From Enterococcus ratti (GTDB lineage Bacteria; Bacillota; Bacilli; Lactobacillales; Enterococcaceae): DNA of 64,000 nucleotides. The notes under the pieces were generated by a model. That model saw nothing but the letters and a program-made list of their open reading frames with translations, ran no database searches and was not told the origin of the DNA. The stretch lies in assembly GCF_001886195.1 (NCBI RefSeq), contig NZ_JXLB01000004.1:62001-126000 (forward strand), read 5' to 3'. The position numbers and the translations under genes were made by a program. Below are positions 1 through 8,171 of the stretch, piece after piece (position 1 is the first letter of the stretch; every line of letters begins with the position of its first letter).

Positions 1-49
1 TGACAAATTTAAGAAAATACAGGAAGAGTCTCTAATGAATAGAGAAGAT

Positions 50-94
50 AGATCTGTTTTTAATGAGTAATATTAAAATCAGATCTTTTTCTTT
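50..94 (+). terminator. Intrinsic terminator of a gene upstream of the window
   Basis: AGATCTG at 50-56 pairs with CAGATCT at 80-86. The inner bases (TTTTAAT/ATTAAAA) extend the stem to about 15 bp around a short loop, and a T-rich tract follows (86-94). It probably ends a + strand gene whose 3' end lies in the first bases: one frame stops at 33-35, another at 68-70. Which frame is real cannot be decided here. Confidence 0.75.
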
Positions 95-104
95 ATAGCT
101 TTTT

Positions 105-539
105 CTAAGGTCGTGTAGTTAGTTTTTTTGTTGATTTTTGCATCATTAAAAAATCTGCAGAGTGATCAAGCTTTGTTGTGTTGAGGTTTTCTTTGTTAAG
201 GCTGGAATAAAACGTTTCTTTATTAATCATTTCAATTGATTTCGTTAAATTCGGTTCAACTGTCTTTTGAGAGATAATAAATACTGCGGTTAATGAAAGA
301 CAGTAGGCAAAGATTAGCATAAAGAATGATAAAATTGTTTTTTTATAATAACCTCCTAAGTATCTTTTTATCTTAGATGAATCGCAAGAACAAAAAAATA
401 AAAACAACATGACTTTTAACCTATTTATAAAGTGACCAGTGCCGACTTCTAAAAGACATTTTTGCCGAATCGTTGTACTTTTAATTGCTAAGTTATTTTC
501 AAGTAAGACAAATAAAATAGGATGAAGTTTATTGAACAT
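105..539 (-). CDS. Doubtful small membrane protein ORF
   Basis: I do not recognise this 144-residue frame. Only its second half looks gene-like: a hydrophobic segment at about residues 68-90 could be one membrane span, followed by a polar tail of about 50 residues. An AGGAGGTT Shine-Dalgarno-like motif (complement of 350-357) lies just before this part, but no ATG, GTG or TTG sits at normal spacing in frame; the nearest ATG is 27 nt away. Either the first 60 residues are spurious and the gene has lost its start codon, or the frame is not coding. No neighbour suggests a function. The frame ends just beyond the terminator at 50-94. Confidence 0.25.
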   Translation of the reverse strand: MFNKLHPILFVLLENNLAIKSTTIRQKCLLEVGTGHFINRLKVMLFLFFCSCDSSKIKRYLGGYYKKTILSFFMLIFAYCLSLTAVFIISQKTVEPNLTKSIEMINKETFYSSLNKENLNTTKLDHSADFLMMQKSTKKLTTRP

Positions 540-992
540 TACATTTTTTTATTTGTTTGTATTTAATCTTGTTTGACAGTAAGAACGTACTTAGACAGAC
601 TTAAAGTAGACAAAAACTGTTGAATGAATAAGCGAATAGTAAAAAATAACTTTCTATGATGTTTCATTAATAAGGAGATTGATTGGTTTGATAGATCGTT
701 GAATGAGTGAAATGGCAGACTAAAAAGAGAAATACATTAATTTGTTTGTTTTTTATAGTTAATAAGAAGGTGAAACAACTAGAAAATATTCAATTAAAAC
801 AGAATGTTTTTTTACTGTAAGTAAGTCTTACTCATTTACATGGCAAAACGACTGAAAGAGTAAATATTCCTTAAGTTTATGCAAATTGTCAGGGATCACA
901 TCTTTTGCGATAAAAAAGTAAGTGCAATAAAGTGTTGCTATAAATATAATACTTTATAAATAAGCTGTCAGTGACTTTTAATTGCTTATCTT
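540..992. other. 450-bp AT-rich stretch without a recognisable gene
   Basis: No frame of useful length with a ribosome binding site is visible on either strand. There is a TTGACA hexamer near 574, but no well-spaced -10 box follows it. No convincing hairpin terminator or repeat was found. Confidence 0.5.
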
Positions 993-1949
993 TTAGCAAT
1001 TTCTATTTTTTTCTTTTTCTTCACGGTAAACATGGTATAAATTTAATTCATACTCTTTTTTAGCATTAGAAACCACTGTATCTAAAATTAAACCAGTAAC
1101 TAATGAGAGTAAGGCGAGGATCATTAATCCTGTACTTAAAATAGCTGACGGAACTCGAGTAATGAAATGCGTTAATAGATATTCGCGAATGACGGGAATG
1201 CCTGTTAATAACCCTAAGAAGAAGAAAAAGATTGTCCATATTCCAAAAAACATCAATGGTTTATAATCTTTACACATTTTAATAATCATCATAATTACTT
1301 TAAATCCGTCGGAAAAAGTATTTAATTTTGATTCACTGCCTTCAGGTCGGTCACGATAATCAATAGGAATTTCTACTAATTTGAACTTTTTATCTAATGC
1401 GTGAATCGTCAATTCTGTTTCAATTTGAAATCCTGAACTCATAATAGGAAAGCTTTTGACGAAGATCCGATTAAATCCGCGGTATCCTGTCATAACGTCT
1501 CTTATTTTAGTTTTGTATAAGTTGGTGATCGTATTTTTAACTAATTTATTGCCAAAGTCATGAAAAGGACGTTTATTTTCATCAAAATACGTACCATTTG
1601 AAAGACGATCGCCAATCACCATATCTGCTTCTTGAGAGCGCAATTTATCAAGTAGTTCATGAACGGCCTCTGCTGGATAAGTGTCATCTCCGTCAACCAT
1701 TAAATAGTAATCTGCATCAATGTCAAAAAACATTTGACGAATGACATTTCCTTTTCCTTGACGCGGTTCTTTTTTGACGATCGCGCCACATGCAAGGGCT
1801 ATTTCATAGGTTTTATCAGTTGAATTATTGTCATATACATAAATGTCTGCTTCTGGCAATTCTCTTTTAAAATCTGCAATAACAGTTGAAATGGTTGCTT
1901 CTTCATTGTAGCAGGGAATTAATACAGCAATTTTTTCCAATGTTTCCAT
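993..1949 (-). CDS. Family 2 glycosyltransferase, polyprenyl-phosphate type (DPM1/GtrB-like)
   Basis: This 318-residue GT-A glycosyltransferase probably moves a nucleotide-activated sugar onto a lipid (undecaprenyl phosphate) or a cell-envelope glycan at the inner membrane face. The N-terminus (about residues 7-20) has the family 2 opening with CYNEE. The metal-binding acidic motif DGDD is at about 86-89. The C-terminus has two hydrophobic segments (about 231-253 and 268-290), as in GtrB/DPM1-like enzymes that are membrane-anchored. The start is supported by AAGGAGAG 6 nt before the ATG. It is monocistronic here, with a strong hairpin upstream separating it from the next minus-strand gene. 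The family is secure; the sugar and acceptor cannot be told from sequence. Confidence 0.9.
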   Translation of the reverse strand: METLEKIAVLIPCYNEEATISTVIADFKRELPEADIYVYDNNSTDKTYEIALACGAIVKKEPRQGKGNVIRQMFFDIDADYYLMVDGDDTYPAEAVHELLDKLRSQEADMVIGDRLSNGTYFDENKRPFHDFGNKLVKNTITNLYKTKIRDVMTGYRGFNRIFVKSFPIMSSGFQIETELTIHALDKKFKLVEIPIDYRDRPEGSESKLNTFSDGFKVIMMIIKMCKDYKPLMFFGIWTIFFFFLGLLTGIPVIREYLLTHFITRVPSAILSTGLMILALLSLVTGLILDTVVSNAKKEYELNLYHVYREEKEKNRNC

Positions 1950-2050
1950 TGTTCACTCTCCTTAATTATTAAAAACATAAGACAGTTTAAGAATAACGTA
2001 TAATATCACTAAATACTAGTTTTTGATCAGAAAAAATGAAGGCTATGTAA

Positions 2051-2095
2051 AAAGTACTTCTTGAATGAATCATTCATTAAGAAGTACTTTAGATA
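2051..2095 (-). terminator. Long hairpin terminator, likely bidirectional
   Basis: A 12-bp perfect arm (AAAGTACTTCTT at 2051-2062 with its complement at 2079-2090) is extended inward by AATGAA/TTCATT with one bulged G. On the minus strand a short T-run follows. It should end the 2105-2440 gene. Confidence 0.75.
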
Positions 2096-2104
2096 GTTTC
2101 TTTT

Positions 2105-2440
2105 TTACTTGCGTGTGATCTCTAAAACAGTTCCTGTATAGGCGTCCGCTAAAAATTCGTAATAGACGACTTCACCATCTTCCACTCTAGAAATACCGCC
2201 GCGATAGGCTTTTGAATGGATAGCAAATTTTCTGGTGGGTTCTTTTTCAAAAGAAATCCAAGAGCCTTCAATTGAGCCTTCTTTTAAAAAAGATGTTTTG
2301 ATTTGCTCTAGGACGTGATCTGCTGACAGTGTTTTTTTTCGCTGATACCAAATCATTGAGGTGATGCCACTTAATAAACCAAGCCCGATGCCTACTGCAA
2401 GACCGTTTTTAAAATTACTTGATTCACATTCTTCATACAT
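2105..2440 (-). CDS. Small membrane protein with PepSY-like tail
   Basis: This 111-residue protein has one hydrophobic glycine-rich segment near the N-terminus (about residues 12-32), after a short acidic and Cys-containing head. A soluble domain follows whose end (YYEF near residue 93, then TGTVLEI near 101-107) resembles PepSY-type folds, which often bind or inhibit peptidases. AGGAGG lies 9 nt before the ATG. It is divergent from the adjacent aminopeptidase gene pepA, so a shared promoter region (2441-2600) is possible. The PepSY assignment rests on the C-terminal pattern and is an inference; the membrane segment is seen directly. Confidence 0.7.
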   Translation of the reverse strand: MYEECESSNFKNGLAVGIGLGLLSGITSMIWYQRKKTLSADHVLEQIKTSFLKEGSIEGSWISFEKEPTRKFAIHSKAYRGGISRVEDGEVVYYEFLADAYTGTVLEITRK

Positions 2441-2599
2441 ACGTCTGACCTCCTTTTTAATCCAAAAAGATTCTCTACTTATTCTACCATACTCTGTGTT
2501 TTTCTTTGAAATAAATACCGTTACTTGTGAAAATAAGCTATAATGAATGGGAGTGATTGGTTAAACGTGTAAAAAGTTCGCTAATCAACTATAAATTTG

Positions 2600-2634
2600 A
2601 GAGGAGCACAGTCTGAACCTCAGACGAAATTATG
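2600..2634 (+). promoter_or_regulatory. Hairpin between Shine-Dalgarno and start codon of pepA
   Basis: The only good Shine-Dalgarno (AGAGGAG, 2600-2606) is about 25 nt from the ATG at 2632, too far for normal use. Between them is a perfect hairpin: GTCTGA (2611-2616), a 3-nt loop, TCAGAC (2620-2625). With the hairpin folded, the effective spacing becomes about 10 nt. No alternative in-frame start exists, because a TGA lies in frame at 2614. Confidence 0.6.
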
Positions 2635-3714
2635 ATGGATGAAAAAACATTTCAACGAATTAAAGAATTGACGGAACTTCAAGGAACAAGTGGCTTTGAA
2701 CAAGATATTTGTGCGTATATGCAAACGCATATGAAACCGTTAGTAGATGAATTGCAATTAGATGGATTGGGCGGGATCTTTGGTTTACGTAAACATGAAG
2801 AGGCGGATGCCCCACGTGTAATGGTCGCAGCTCATATGGATGAAGTAGGATTTATGCTCACGCAGATTCAAGAAAATGGCTTATTTAAAGTGGTTCCTTT
2901 GGGCGGTTGGAATCCTTATGTCGTTTCTGCACAACGTTATACGTTGAAAACTTCTTCTGGAAAAAATTATCCTTGTATATCTTCTTCTGTTCCTCCGCAT
3001 TTATTGCGTGGTACCAGCGGCCAAAAATCAGTTGAAGTGACTGATATCTTGTTTGATGCGGGTTTTGAATCACGTGAAGAAGCGCTAAGCTTTGGTGTGT
3101 TGCCCGGTGATACGATTGTACCATTTGCGGAAACAATCAAAACGGCTAATGGAAAAAACATTATTAGTAAATCTTGGGATAACCGTTATGGCTGTACCAT
3201 GGTTTTAGAGGCTTTAGAAGCACTTCAACATGAAAAACTAGGTCACACGTTGATCGCTGGGGCAAACGTTCAAGAAGAAGTAGGCTTGCGTGGTTCAAAA
3301 GCTTCAGTGAATAAATTTAAGCCTGACTTGTTTTTTGCTGTGGATTGTTCAGCAGCGGATGATACTGTAACAAAAAACGGTACATTTGGTCATTTAGGAG
3401 AAGGAACATTAATGCGCATTCAAGATCCAGGATTGATTATGCTGCCACGATTGCGTGAATACTTATTGGATGTTGCTGAAACAAATAATATTCCTTATCA
3501 ATATTTTGTTTCAAAAGGTGGAACGGATGCAGGTGCAGCTCATACTCAAAATGAAGGAATTCCAAGTACAGTGATTGGTGTAGTAGGGCGTTATATCCAT
3601 ACACATCAAACGATGTTTAGTATCCGTGATTTTGAAGCTGCTAGAGAAATGTTGATTCAAACATTAAAAGGATTAGACAAATCAACCGTTCATACGATTG
3701 TTTATGGGAAATAA
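2632..3714 (+). CDS. pepA: Glutamyl aminopeptidase, M42 family
   Basis: This 360-residue cytosolic metallo-aminopeptidase of family M42 removes N-terminal acidic residues from peptides and supports peptide nutrition. Metal-ligand and catalytic residues are in place: His68 and Asp70 in AHMDEVG, Asp183 in SWDNRYG, Glu215-Glu216 in QEEVG, Asp238 in AVDCS and His323 in YIHTH. Length matches lactic acid bacterial PepA. Two adjacent ATGs occur; the first is used here. The Shine-Dalgarno is unusually distant and separated by a hairpin (see 2600-2634). A strong terminator follows, so the gene is a single transcription unit. Family assignment is firm. Confidence 0.95.
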   Translation: MMDEKTFQRIKELTELQGTSGFEQDICAYMQTHMKPLVDELQLDGLGGIFGLRKHEEADAPRVMVAAHMDEVGFMLTQIQENGLFKVVPLGGWNPYVVSAQRYTLKTSSGKNYPCISSSVPPHLLRGTSGQKSVEVTDILFDAGFESREEALSFGVLPGDTIVPFAETIKTANGKNIISKSWDNRYGCTMVLEALEALQHEKLGHTLIAGANVQEEVGLRGSKASVNKFKPDLFFAVDCSAADDTVTKNGTFGHLGEGTLMRIQDPGLIMLPRLREYLLDVAETNNIPYQYFVSKGGTDAGAAHTQNEGIPSTVIGVVGRYIHTHQTMFSIRDFEAAREMLIQTLKGLDKSTVHTIVYGK

Positions 3715-3772
3715 ATTTATAGCTAAAAAAATTATTTGAGTCAACACGAGGTTAAATACTTAAGAAGATAAT

Positions 3773-3823
3773 GCCAAAAAAACTCGAAAATAGGGAAATA
3801 TTTTCGTGTTTTTTTGGCTTTTT
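3773..3823. terminator. Terminator after pepA
   Basis: A 46-bp near-perfect palindrome runs from GCCAAAAAAAC at 3773 to its complement ending at 3818, with CGAAAATA/TATTTTCG inside. T-tracts flank it, so it could work in both directions. Confidence 0.85.
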
Positions 3824-3911
3824 GCTGGTGGTTCTAAGGTCAATGCTTAAGTGACATACTTGTTATTGGAATTAAGCACTTTTAGCAAATGACTTTATTG
3901 GCGGCTGGGAG

Positions 3912-3940
3912 TTGGTCAGTTTGAAAGAAAGGTGTATAAT
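3912..3940 (+). promoter_or_regulatory. Sigma-A promoter of the thioredoxin/usp operon
   Basis: TTGGTC (3912-3917), a 17-bp spacer and TATAAT (3935-3940) precede the thioredoxin gene by about 30 bp. Confidence 0.7.
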
Positions 3941-3971
3941 TTAAATGGAACAATAAGAAAGAGGTATCGAG

Positions 3972-4292
3972 ATGATTATTCCTAAAAATATAGAAGAATT
4001 AGCTAATTATGTTGAAAAAGGAAAAAATGTTTTTTTCTTTACCGCTGAGTGGTGTGGAGATTGCCTTTTCATCAAACCGAATATGCCAGAAATTGAAAAA
4101 GCGTTTGATGATTGGCAGTTTATTGAAGTGGATCGTGATCAATACATAGATGTAGCCGCTGAATGGAGTATTTTTGGAATCCCAAGTTTTGTAGTCATCC
4201 AAGATGGAAAAGAATTAGGTCGTCTAGTCAACAAAGATCGCAAAACAAAACAAGAAATAGAGGATTTCTTAAATCGCATCATTAAGAGCTGA
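3972..4292 (+). CDS. Thioredoxin-family protein (YtpP-like)
   Basis: This 106-residue cytosolic thioredoxin-fold protein has the redox motif WCGDC at residues 27-31, where the CxxC pair is Cys28/Cys31, and the cis-proline segment GIPSF around residues 70-74. The central residues GD differ from the classical GP. Length is that of a bare thioredoxin domain with no signal peptide, so it likely reduces or protects cytosolic thiols. A good promoter (3912-3940) and GAGGT site precede it. It is co-directional with the universal stress gene 29 bp downstream, suggesting a small stress operon. The specific partner is unknown. Confidence 0.9.
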   Translation: MIIPKNIEELANYVEKGKNVFFFTAEWCGDCLFIKPNMPEIEKAFDDWQFIEVDRDQYIDVAAEWSIFGIPSFVVIQDGKELGRLVNKDRKTKQEIEDFLNRIIKS

Positions 4293-4321
4293 CATCTGCA
4301 TAACTGTTAGGAGGGATCAAG

Positions 4322-4789
4322 ATGGAACAAGAATACAAACATATTTTAGTTGGTATTGATGGAAGTGAACAAGCACTTGCAGCATTTAAAAAAGCGATAG
4401 AAGTAGCTAGAAGAAATGATGGCACTGTCTATGTGACTAATGTAATTGATCAACAATTTTATAATTTTATGGGGTATGCGCCGATTGACCAAAGTATGGT
4501 TGACCAGCAGACGGAAGCAGCAAAGAAAATGATTGAAGATTGTAAAGATTATGGGAAAAAAGTCGGTTATCAAAAAATAGAAGGTGTCATTGCTTATGGT
4601 TCGGTGAGAGAATCCATGGCGGTAAATTTGCCTAAAAAATATGCGATTGATTTGATTATGGTAGGCCAATCGGGACTAAATGCAGTTGAACGATTTATGA
4701 CTGGAAGTGTAGCAAGCTATGTGATTCGTCGAGCACCTTGTGACGTTTTGATTGTTTCTGATGAAGTAGAAAAAGCAGCAAGCGTTTAA
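4322..4789 (+). CDS. Universal stress protein, UspA family
   Basis: This 155-residue cytosolic protein of the UspA fold is expected to bind ATP or act as a stress-responsive dimer. The N-terminal strand ILVGIDGS (about residues 8-15) and the C-terminal nucleotide-loop pattern VGQSGLNAVERF followed by GSVA (about 118-135) are typical of ATP-binding Usp proteins. AGGAGG lies 8 nt before the ATG. It follows the thioredoxin-like gene in one operon and ends at the hairpin at 4811-4848. The family is certain; the physiological trigger is not visible. Confidence 0.92.
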   Translation: MEQEYKHILVGIDGSEQALAAFKKAIEVARRNDGTVYVTNVIDQQFYNFMGYAPIDQSMVDQQTEAAKKMIEDCKDYGKKVGYQKIEGVIAYGSVRESMAVNLPKKYAIDLIMVGQSGLNAVERFMTGSVASYVIRRAPCDVLIVSDEVEKAASV

Positions 4790-4810
4790 CAAAATAATTA
4801 AATTAGACAA

Positions 4811-4848
4811 AAATAGGCGCATGAAAGTCATTGCGTCCTATTTTTTTG
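4811..4848 (+). terminator. Terminator of the thioredoxin/usp operon
   Basis: ATAGGCGCA pairs with TGCGTCCTAT (one bulge) around a short loop and is followed by seven T. Confidence 0.75.
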
Positions 4849-4985
4849 AACGATTTATGAAAGCTGATTTTATCAGTTTTTTGGGAAATATATGGCTTGT
4901 TATTTTGATCGTTGAAAAAAAGATATGCATAAAACTAGTTTTTTTGTTAAGATAAATGACAGCAAATAACAAGGGAGGAAAAAAC

Positions 4986-5591
4986 ATGATTTTTGCTTAT
5001 AACAAAGCACACGTTGGCGATACGTTGATGGTGATTGCCGCAGACGATAAAGGAACTAAAAATACTGTCATTCGTAAAGGAAACGTTGCCCAAATCAAAG
5101 ATGCAACAGGACAAATCGTTGGCTGGAATTTTTTTCATATCTCAGACAAATTAACGATTCAAGGAAATGGTCAAGTAAAACTGACAAAGGTGCAAATTGC
5201 GCAATTAAATCAGTTAATCAAAGAAGTTGGATTTGAAGAAACTTTGGTAGAAGAAAACGAGCCTAAAATTGTAGTAGGATATGTAAAAACTTGTGTAGCA
5301 CACCCTGATTCTGATCATTTATCTATTACTGAAACACAGGTAAGTGATACGGAAGTCTTACAAATTGTTTGTGGCGCACCAAATATTGAAGCTGGACAAA
5401 AAGTCGTTGTAGCAAAACCCGGAGCAATGATGCCAGATGGTACGATGATATGGCCGGGTACCTTACGCGGTGTGGAAAGTTACGGAATGATTTGTTCTGC
5501 AAAAGAGTTGCAGCTTCCTGATGCTCTGAAAAAGAAAGGGATTCTTGTTTTGCCAGAAGATGCAGTAATTGGTAAAGCATTCTTTAAATAA
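4986..5591 (+). CDS. ytpR: YtpR-family tRNA-binding domain protein
   Basis: This 201-residue protein has an N-terminal domain of the DUF4479 kind (about residues 1-85) and a C-terminal OB-fold tRNA-binding domain (about 90-200), homologous to the N-terminal domain of PheT. Recognisable elements are the strand VGYVKTCVAHPDSDHL and the block QIVCGAPNIEAGQKVVVA. It probably binds tRNA in the cytosol; a catalytic activity is not established. I use the ATG at 4986 because GGGAGG precedes it by 6 nt. An upstream in-frame ATG at 4956 lacks such a site. It is followed by its own terminator. Confidence 0.9.
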   Translation: MIFAYNKAHVGDTLMVIAADDKGTKNTVIRKGNVAQIKDATGQIVGWNFFHISDKLTIQGNGQVKLTKVQIAQLNQLIKEVGFEETLVEENEPKIVVGYVKTCVAHPDSDHLSITETQVSDTEVLQIVCGAPNIEAGQKVVVAKPGAMMPDGTMIWPGTLRGVESYGMICSAKELQLPDALKKKGILVLPEDAVIGKAFFK

Positions 5592-5599
5592 GATTGGTA

Positions 5600-5646
5600 A
5601 AGTCAATCTGATTTTGATGAAAAAGTCAAAATTGGATTGACTTTTC
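5600..5646 (+). terminator. Terminator after ytpR
   Basis: AAGTCAATC/GATTGACTT plus ATTTTGA/TCAAAAT form an interrupted 17-bp stem followed by TTTTCT. Confidence 0.85.
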
Positions 5647-6017
5647 TATTGGATAAGTCATGTTTTGCTTGTTTTCATCAATAATTGAAAATAATGTAGT
5701 CTTTTTTTGATGTAGGAAACAAAAATAAAATTTTTTTATTACATAAATGATAGAGAAAAGTGTCCTGTTTAGAGAAATTTCCCAAAGGTTTAAAATAATT
5801 ATTTAGAGGTTCTTTTCCGAATAAGATTTTCTGCTTTACTTTTAGATGAATATATTTACTGAAGAAGCAGATTTAAAAAAATAACTATCTACGTTTACTT
5901 TTGTGGTTCTAAATTCTTCATAAACTGTTAAAAAAAACTCAACATATTTATTAATAATATTTCAAATATGTTACTTATAATACAAATATATTAAATAAAG
6001 AAAGATGAGTGATAAAT
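5647..6017. other. 370-bp AT-rich spacer with a possible promoter
   Basis: No gene is visible. A TATAAT hexamer at 5976-5981 lies about 40 bp before the secreted-protein start and could be its -10 box, but no good -35 hexamer is found 17 bp upstream. Confidence 0.4.
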
Positions 6018-6449
6018 ATGACGAAAAAAATTTATTTAATGGGTGCAGTGATTGGAATATTAGGTGCAATGTTGGCTGTAGGAAAAAGTACTTCATTTGC
6101 AGAGGAAGTAAAAAATAAAAATTCAATGAATACACAAGAAAAGACAACGAATGAAACAGCTGAATCTACTTTAGAAAATTGGGAAATGGGGCAACAATCA
6201 TATGAAGAAGACGTAAAAGAAGAAAGAGAATATTTCTAAAAAAAATATGGGTATGAAGATAAATTTTATACACTAGATAATGAAGATCAACTTGTAAGTG
6301 ATGTGGAGGGAAAAGAAAAACTTAAAGAAGAATTCAATCCTGTAAGTGGTGTATTAAGAATTACTAATTTAGATACTGGAGAAGTAGAAGAGCAAAATCA
6401 CTACGAAGACATTAAACCAGTTGAGGGTGCTACGCCAGAGTTTAATTAG
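6018..6449 (+). pseudogene. Secreted protein gene interrupted by one nonsense codon
   Basis: From the ATG at 6018 one frame runs to TAG at 6447-6449 (144 codons) with a single TAA at 6237-6239. Before it: a lysine-rich start, a hydrophobic core at about residues 6-23 and a likely signal peptidase site near SFAEE. After it: about 68 more charged residues in the same frame, without frameshift. The simplest reading is a GAA-to-TAA change in one codon of a small secreted acidic protein. The first part alone (73 residues) could still be made and exported. An alternative GTG start at 6009 adds three residues. I do not recognise the family. A terminator follows at 6494. Confidence 0.65.
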
Positions 6450-6493
6450 TGAACAATTAATTTGTTGAATGAATTTATCTTTATTAAAATGAT

Positions 6494-6536
6494 TAGGCTA
6501 ATTTTGAGAAGTAGAACAAAATTAGCCTAGTTTTTT
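6494..6536 (+). terminator. Terminator after the interrupted secreted-protein gene
   Basis: TTAGGCTAATTTTG (6494-6506) pairs with CAAAATTAGCCTAG (6517-6530) and six T follow. Confidence 0.9.
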
Positions 6537-6697
6537 GCTTTTTGCCTTTTTCATTTATTGTTGTTAATAACTGTTACTTTAGGGGAGCAAAAATTTATTT
6601 TCTCCTATTTTTTTATATATTAAATGTTTGATGAACGAGTGGATTTTTAAGTTAACGGTATTATTTCTTAAATTGTTTCATGCTGTTGATAGGAGAT

Positions 6698-6747
6698 AAA
6701 AAAGGAACAACTATCAGTTTGTTTTTGATGTTGTTCCCTTTTTTTAT
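6698..6747 (-). terminator. Terminator of htrA
   Basis: GGAACAAC and GTTGTTCC, flanked by A-runs and T-runs, form a stem with an AT-rich loop just past the htrA stop on the minus strand. Confidence 0.75.
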
Positions 6748-6759
6748 TTACTAGTTGGT

Positions 6760-8040
6760 TTAGTTTCCAGAATTATTTGATTGATTTTGTTTCAATGAAG
6801 ATTGATCAATTGTTAATTGAATTGTAGCTGTTTTCTTTTGAGTTCCGCGATAATACGTAATTTTTACAGAATCGCCGACTTTTTTCTGATAAAGAGCAGA
6901 TTGCAACTCTACGCCAGAAGAAACATCTGTATCATTGACTTTTGTAATGACGTCATATTGTTTCAAGCCTGCTTTTTCTGCCGGTGTTGCCGGTTGAACA
7001 TTGGTGATGATGACGCCACTTGTAACAGAGGAAGGAATTTTCAAGATTTGTTCTTGTTGTTGCGTTGAAACAGCAGAAAGATCGACCATTGTGATACCTA
7101 AAGCAGGACGTGTCACTTTGCCATTTTTTTCCAATTGATTGATGATATTTACTACGTCGTTACTTGGAATTGCAAATCCCATTCCTTCCACGCTTACGCC
7201 TGATGTTGAAGAAGTGCTAGCAATTTTACTTGAATTGATTCCAATTACTTGACCTTCGATGTTCACTAATGGCCCACCTGAGTTCCCTGGATTGATGGCT
7301 GCATCTGTTTGAATTGCGTTGATATTTACGGTTTCATTGGATTCATTCGTACTTGTTACTTGACGGTTCAATGATGAAATAATACCAGAAGTTACAGAGT
7401 TTGCATATTCAGAACCTAAAGGAGAACCAATCGCAATAGCAGGTTCACCTACTTTTAACGCATTAGAATCTCCAAATGAAGCTACTTTAGTTACTTTATC
7501 TGCATTAATTTTCAATACTGCCAAATCTGAATACGCATCTGTGCCGACTAATTCAGCTTTTACTTTTGTTCCATCTTTTAATAATACTTCTAAGCCTTGT
7601 TGTCCTTCCACAACGTGGTTATTGGTCACGATGTAAGCTGTATTGCCACTTTTTTTATAAATGACGCCACTACCTTCGCTGGAAGCTTCTAAACTGTTAT
7701 CGTCTGAATTTTCTTGTTGGCCAAAGAGTCGTCCAATTCCACTACTTTGGTTTGGTCTTTGCAGGTTGATTACTGAAACAACAGCATCTTGGACTTTGTC
7801 TACAGCTTTGGTGATATCAGAATTTACATTAACTTTCACATTTTCAACCACTGTTTCCCCTGATGAGTTCTGATTTCCACTAGAATTTGTTGCAGCGTTG
7901 CCAGAACCCATGACGGCGTAAAAAATACCAGCTGTCAGTAATCCTCCAACAATTCCGCCAACTAAGCCAAGACCTAGTCTCCGCCAGACTCCATTATTAT
8001 TTGTCTTTTTCATCTTTGGTGTCACATCTTTTCTCTCCAT
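6760..8040 (-). CDS. htrA: HtrA/DegP-like membrane-anchored serine protease
   Basis: This surface quality-control protease degrades misfolded exported proteins. The 426-residue protein has a short cytoplasmic head, one membrane segment (about residues 22-44), a Ser/Asn-rich linker, a trypsin-like domain with the triad His142 (NNHVV), Asp172 (SDLAV) and Ser254 (GNSGGPL), and one C-terminal PDZ domain (about 315-410). I choose the second ATG at 8040 because GGAGG lies 8 nt before it; the ATG at 8055 overlaps that Shine-Dalgarno. An inverted repeat upstream (8101-8118) suggests envelope-stress control. It is divergent from rlmH, with DnaA boxes between. Confidence 0.95.
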   Translation of the reverse strand: MERKDVTPKMKKTNNNGVWRRLGLGLVGGIVGGLLTAGIFYAVMGSGNAATNSSGNQNSSGETVVENVKVNVNSDITKAVDKVQDAVVSVINLQRPNQSSGIGRLFGQQENSDDNSLEASSEGSGVIYKKSGNTAYIVTNNHVVEGQQGLEVLLKDGTKVKAELVGTDAYSDLAVLKINADKVTKVASFGDSNALKVGEPAIAIGSPLGSEYANSVTSGIISSLNRQVTSTNESNETVNINAIQTDAAINPGNSGGPLVNIEGQVIGINSSKIASTSSTSGVSVEGMGFAIPSNDVVNIINQLEKNGKVTRPALGITMVDLSAVSTQQQEQILKIPSSVTSGVIITNVQPATPAEKAGLKQYDVITKVNDTDVSSGVELQSALYQKKVGDSVKITYYRGTQKKTATIQLTIDQSSLKQNQSNNSGN

Positions 8041-8080
8041 GTGATCGGCCTCCATTTATTAATTTCTTCCACCTATAAGT

Positions 8081-8118
8081 ATAGACTTACTTGTTAAGTT
8101 TAGTCTACTTTTAGACTA
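8081..8118 (-). promoter_or_regulatory. Inverted repeat upstream of htrA, possible stress-regulator operator
   Basis: TAGTCTA (8101-8107), a 4-bp gap and TAGACTA (8112-8118) make a perfect 7-4-7 palindrome. A further half-site TAGACTTA lies at 8082-8089. It is 60-80 bp upstream of the htrA start. LiaR/VraR-type response regulators use 7-4-7 AGTCT-like sites, so such a regulator is plausible; this is inference. Confidence 0.5.
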
Positions 8119-8171
8119 TGAACTTTTTATGAAAAACTTTAGGAAAAATCATTGCATTCAAGTGAAAAAAG

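Noticed and set aside
560-640. Promoter at TTGACA near 574
   Set aside because: No good -10 hexamer at 16-18 bp and no gene follows on that strand.
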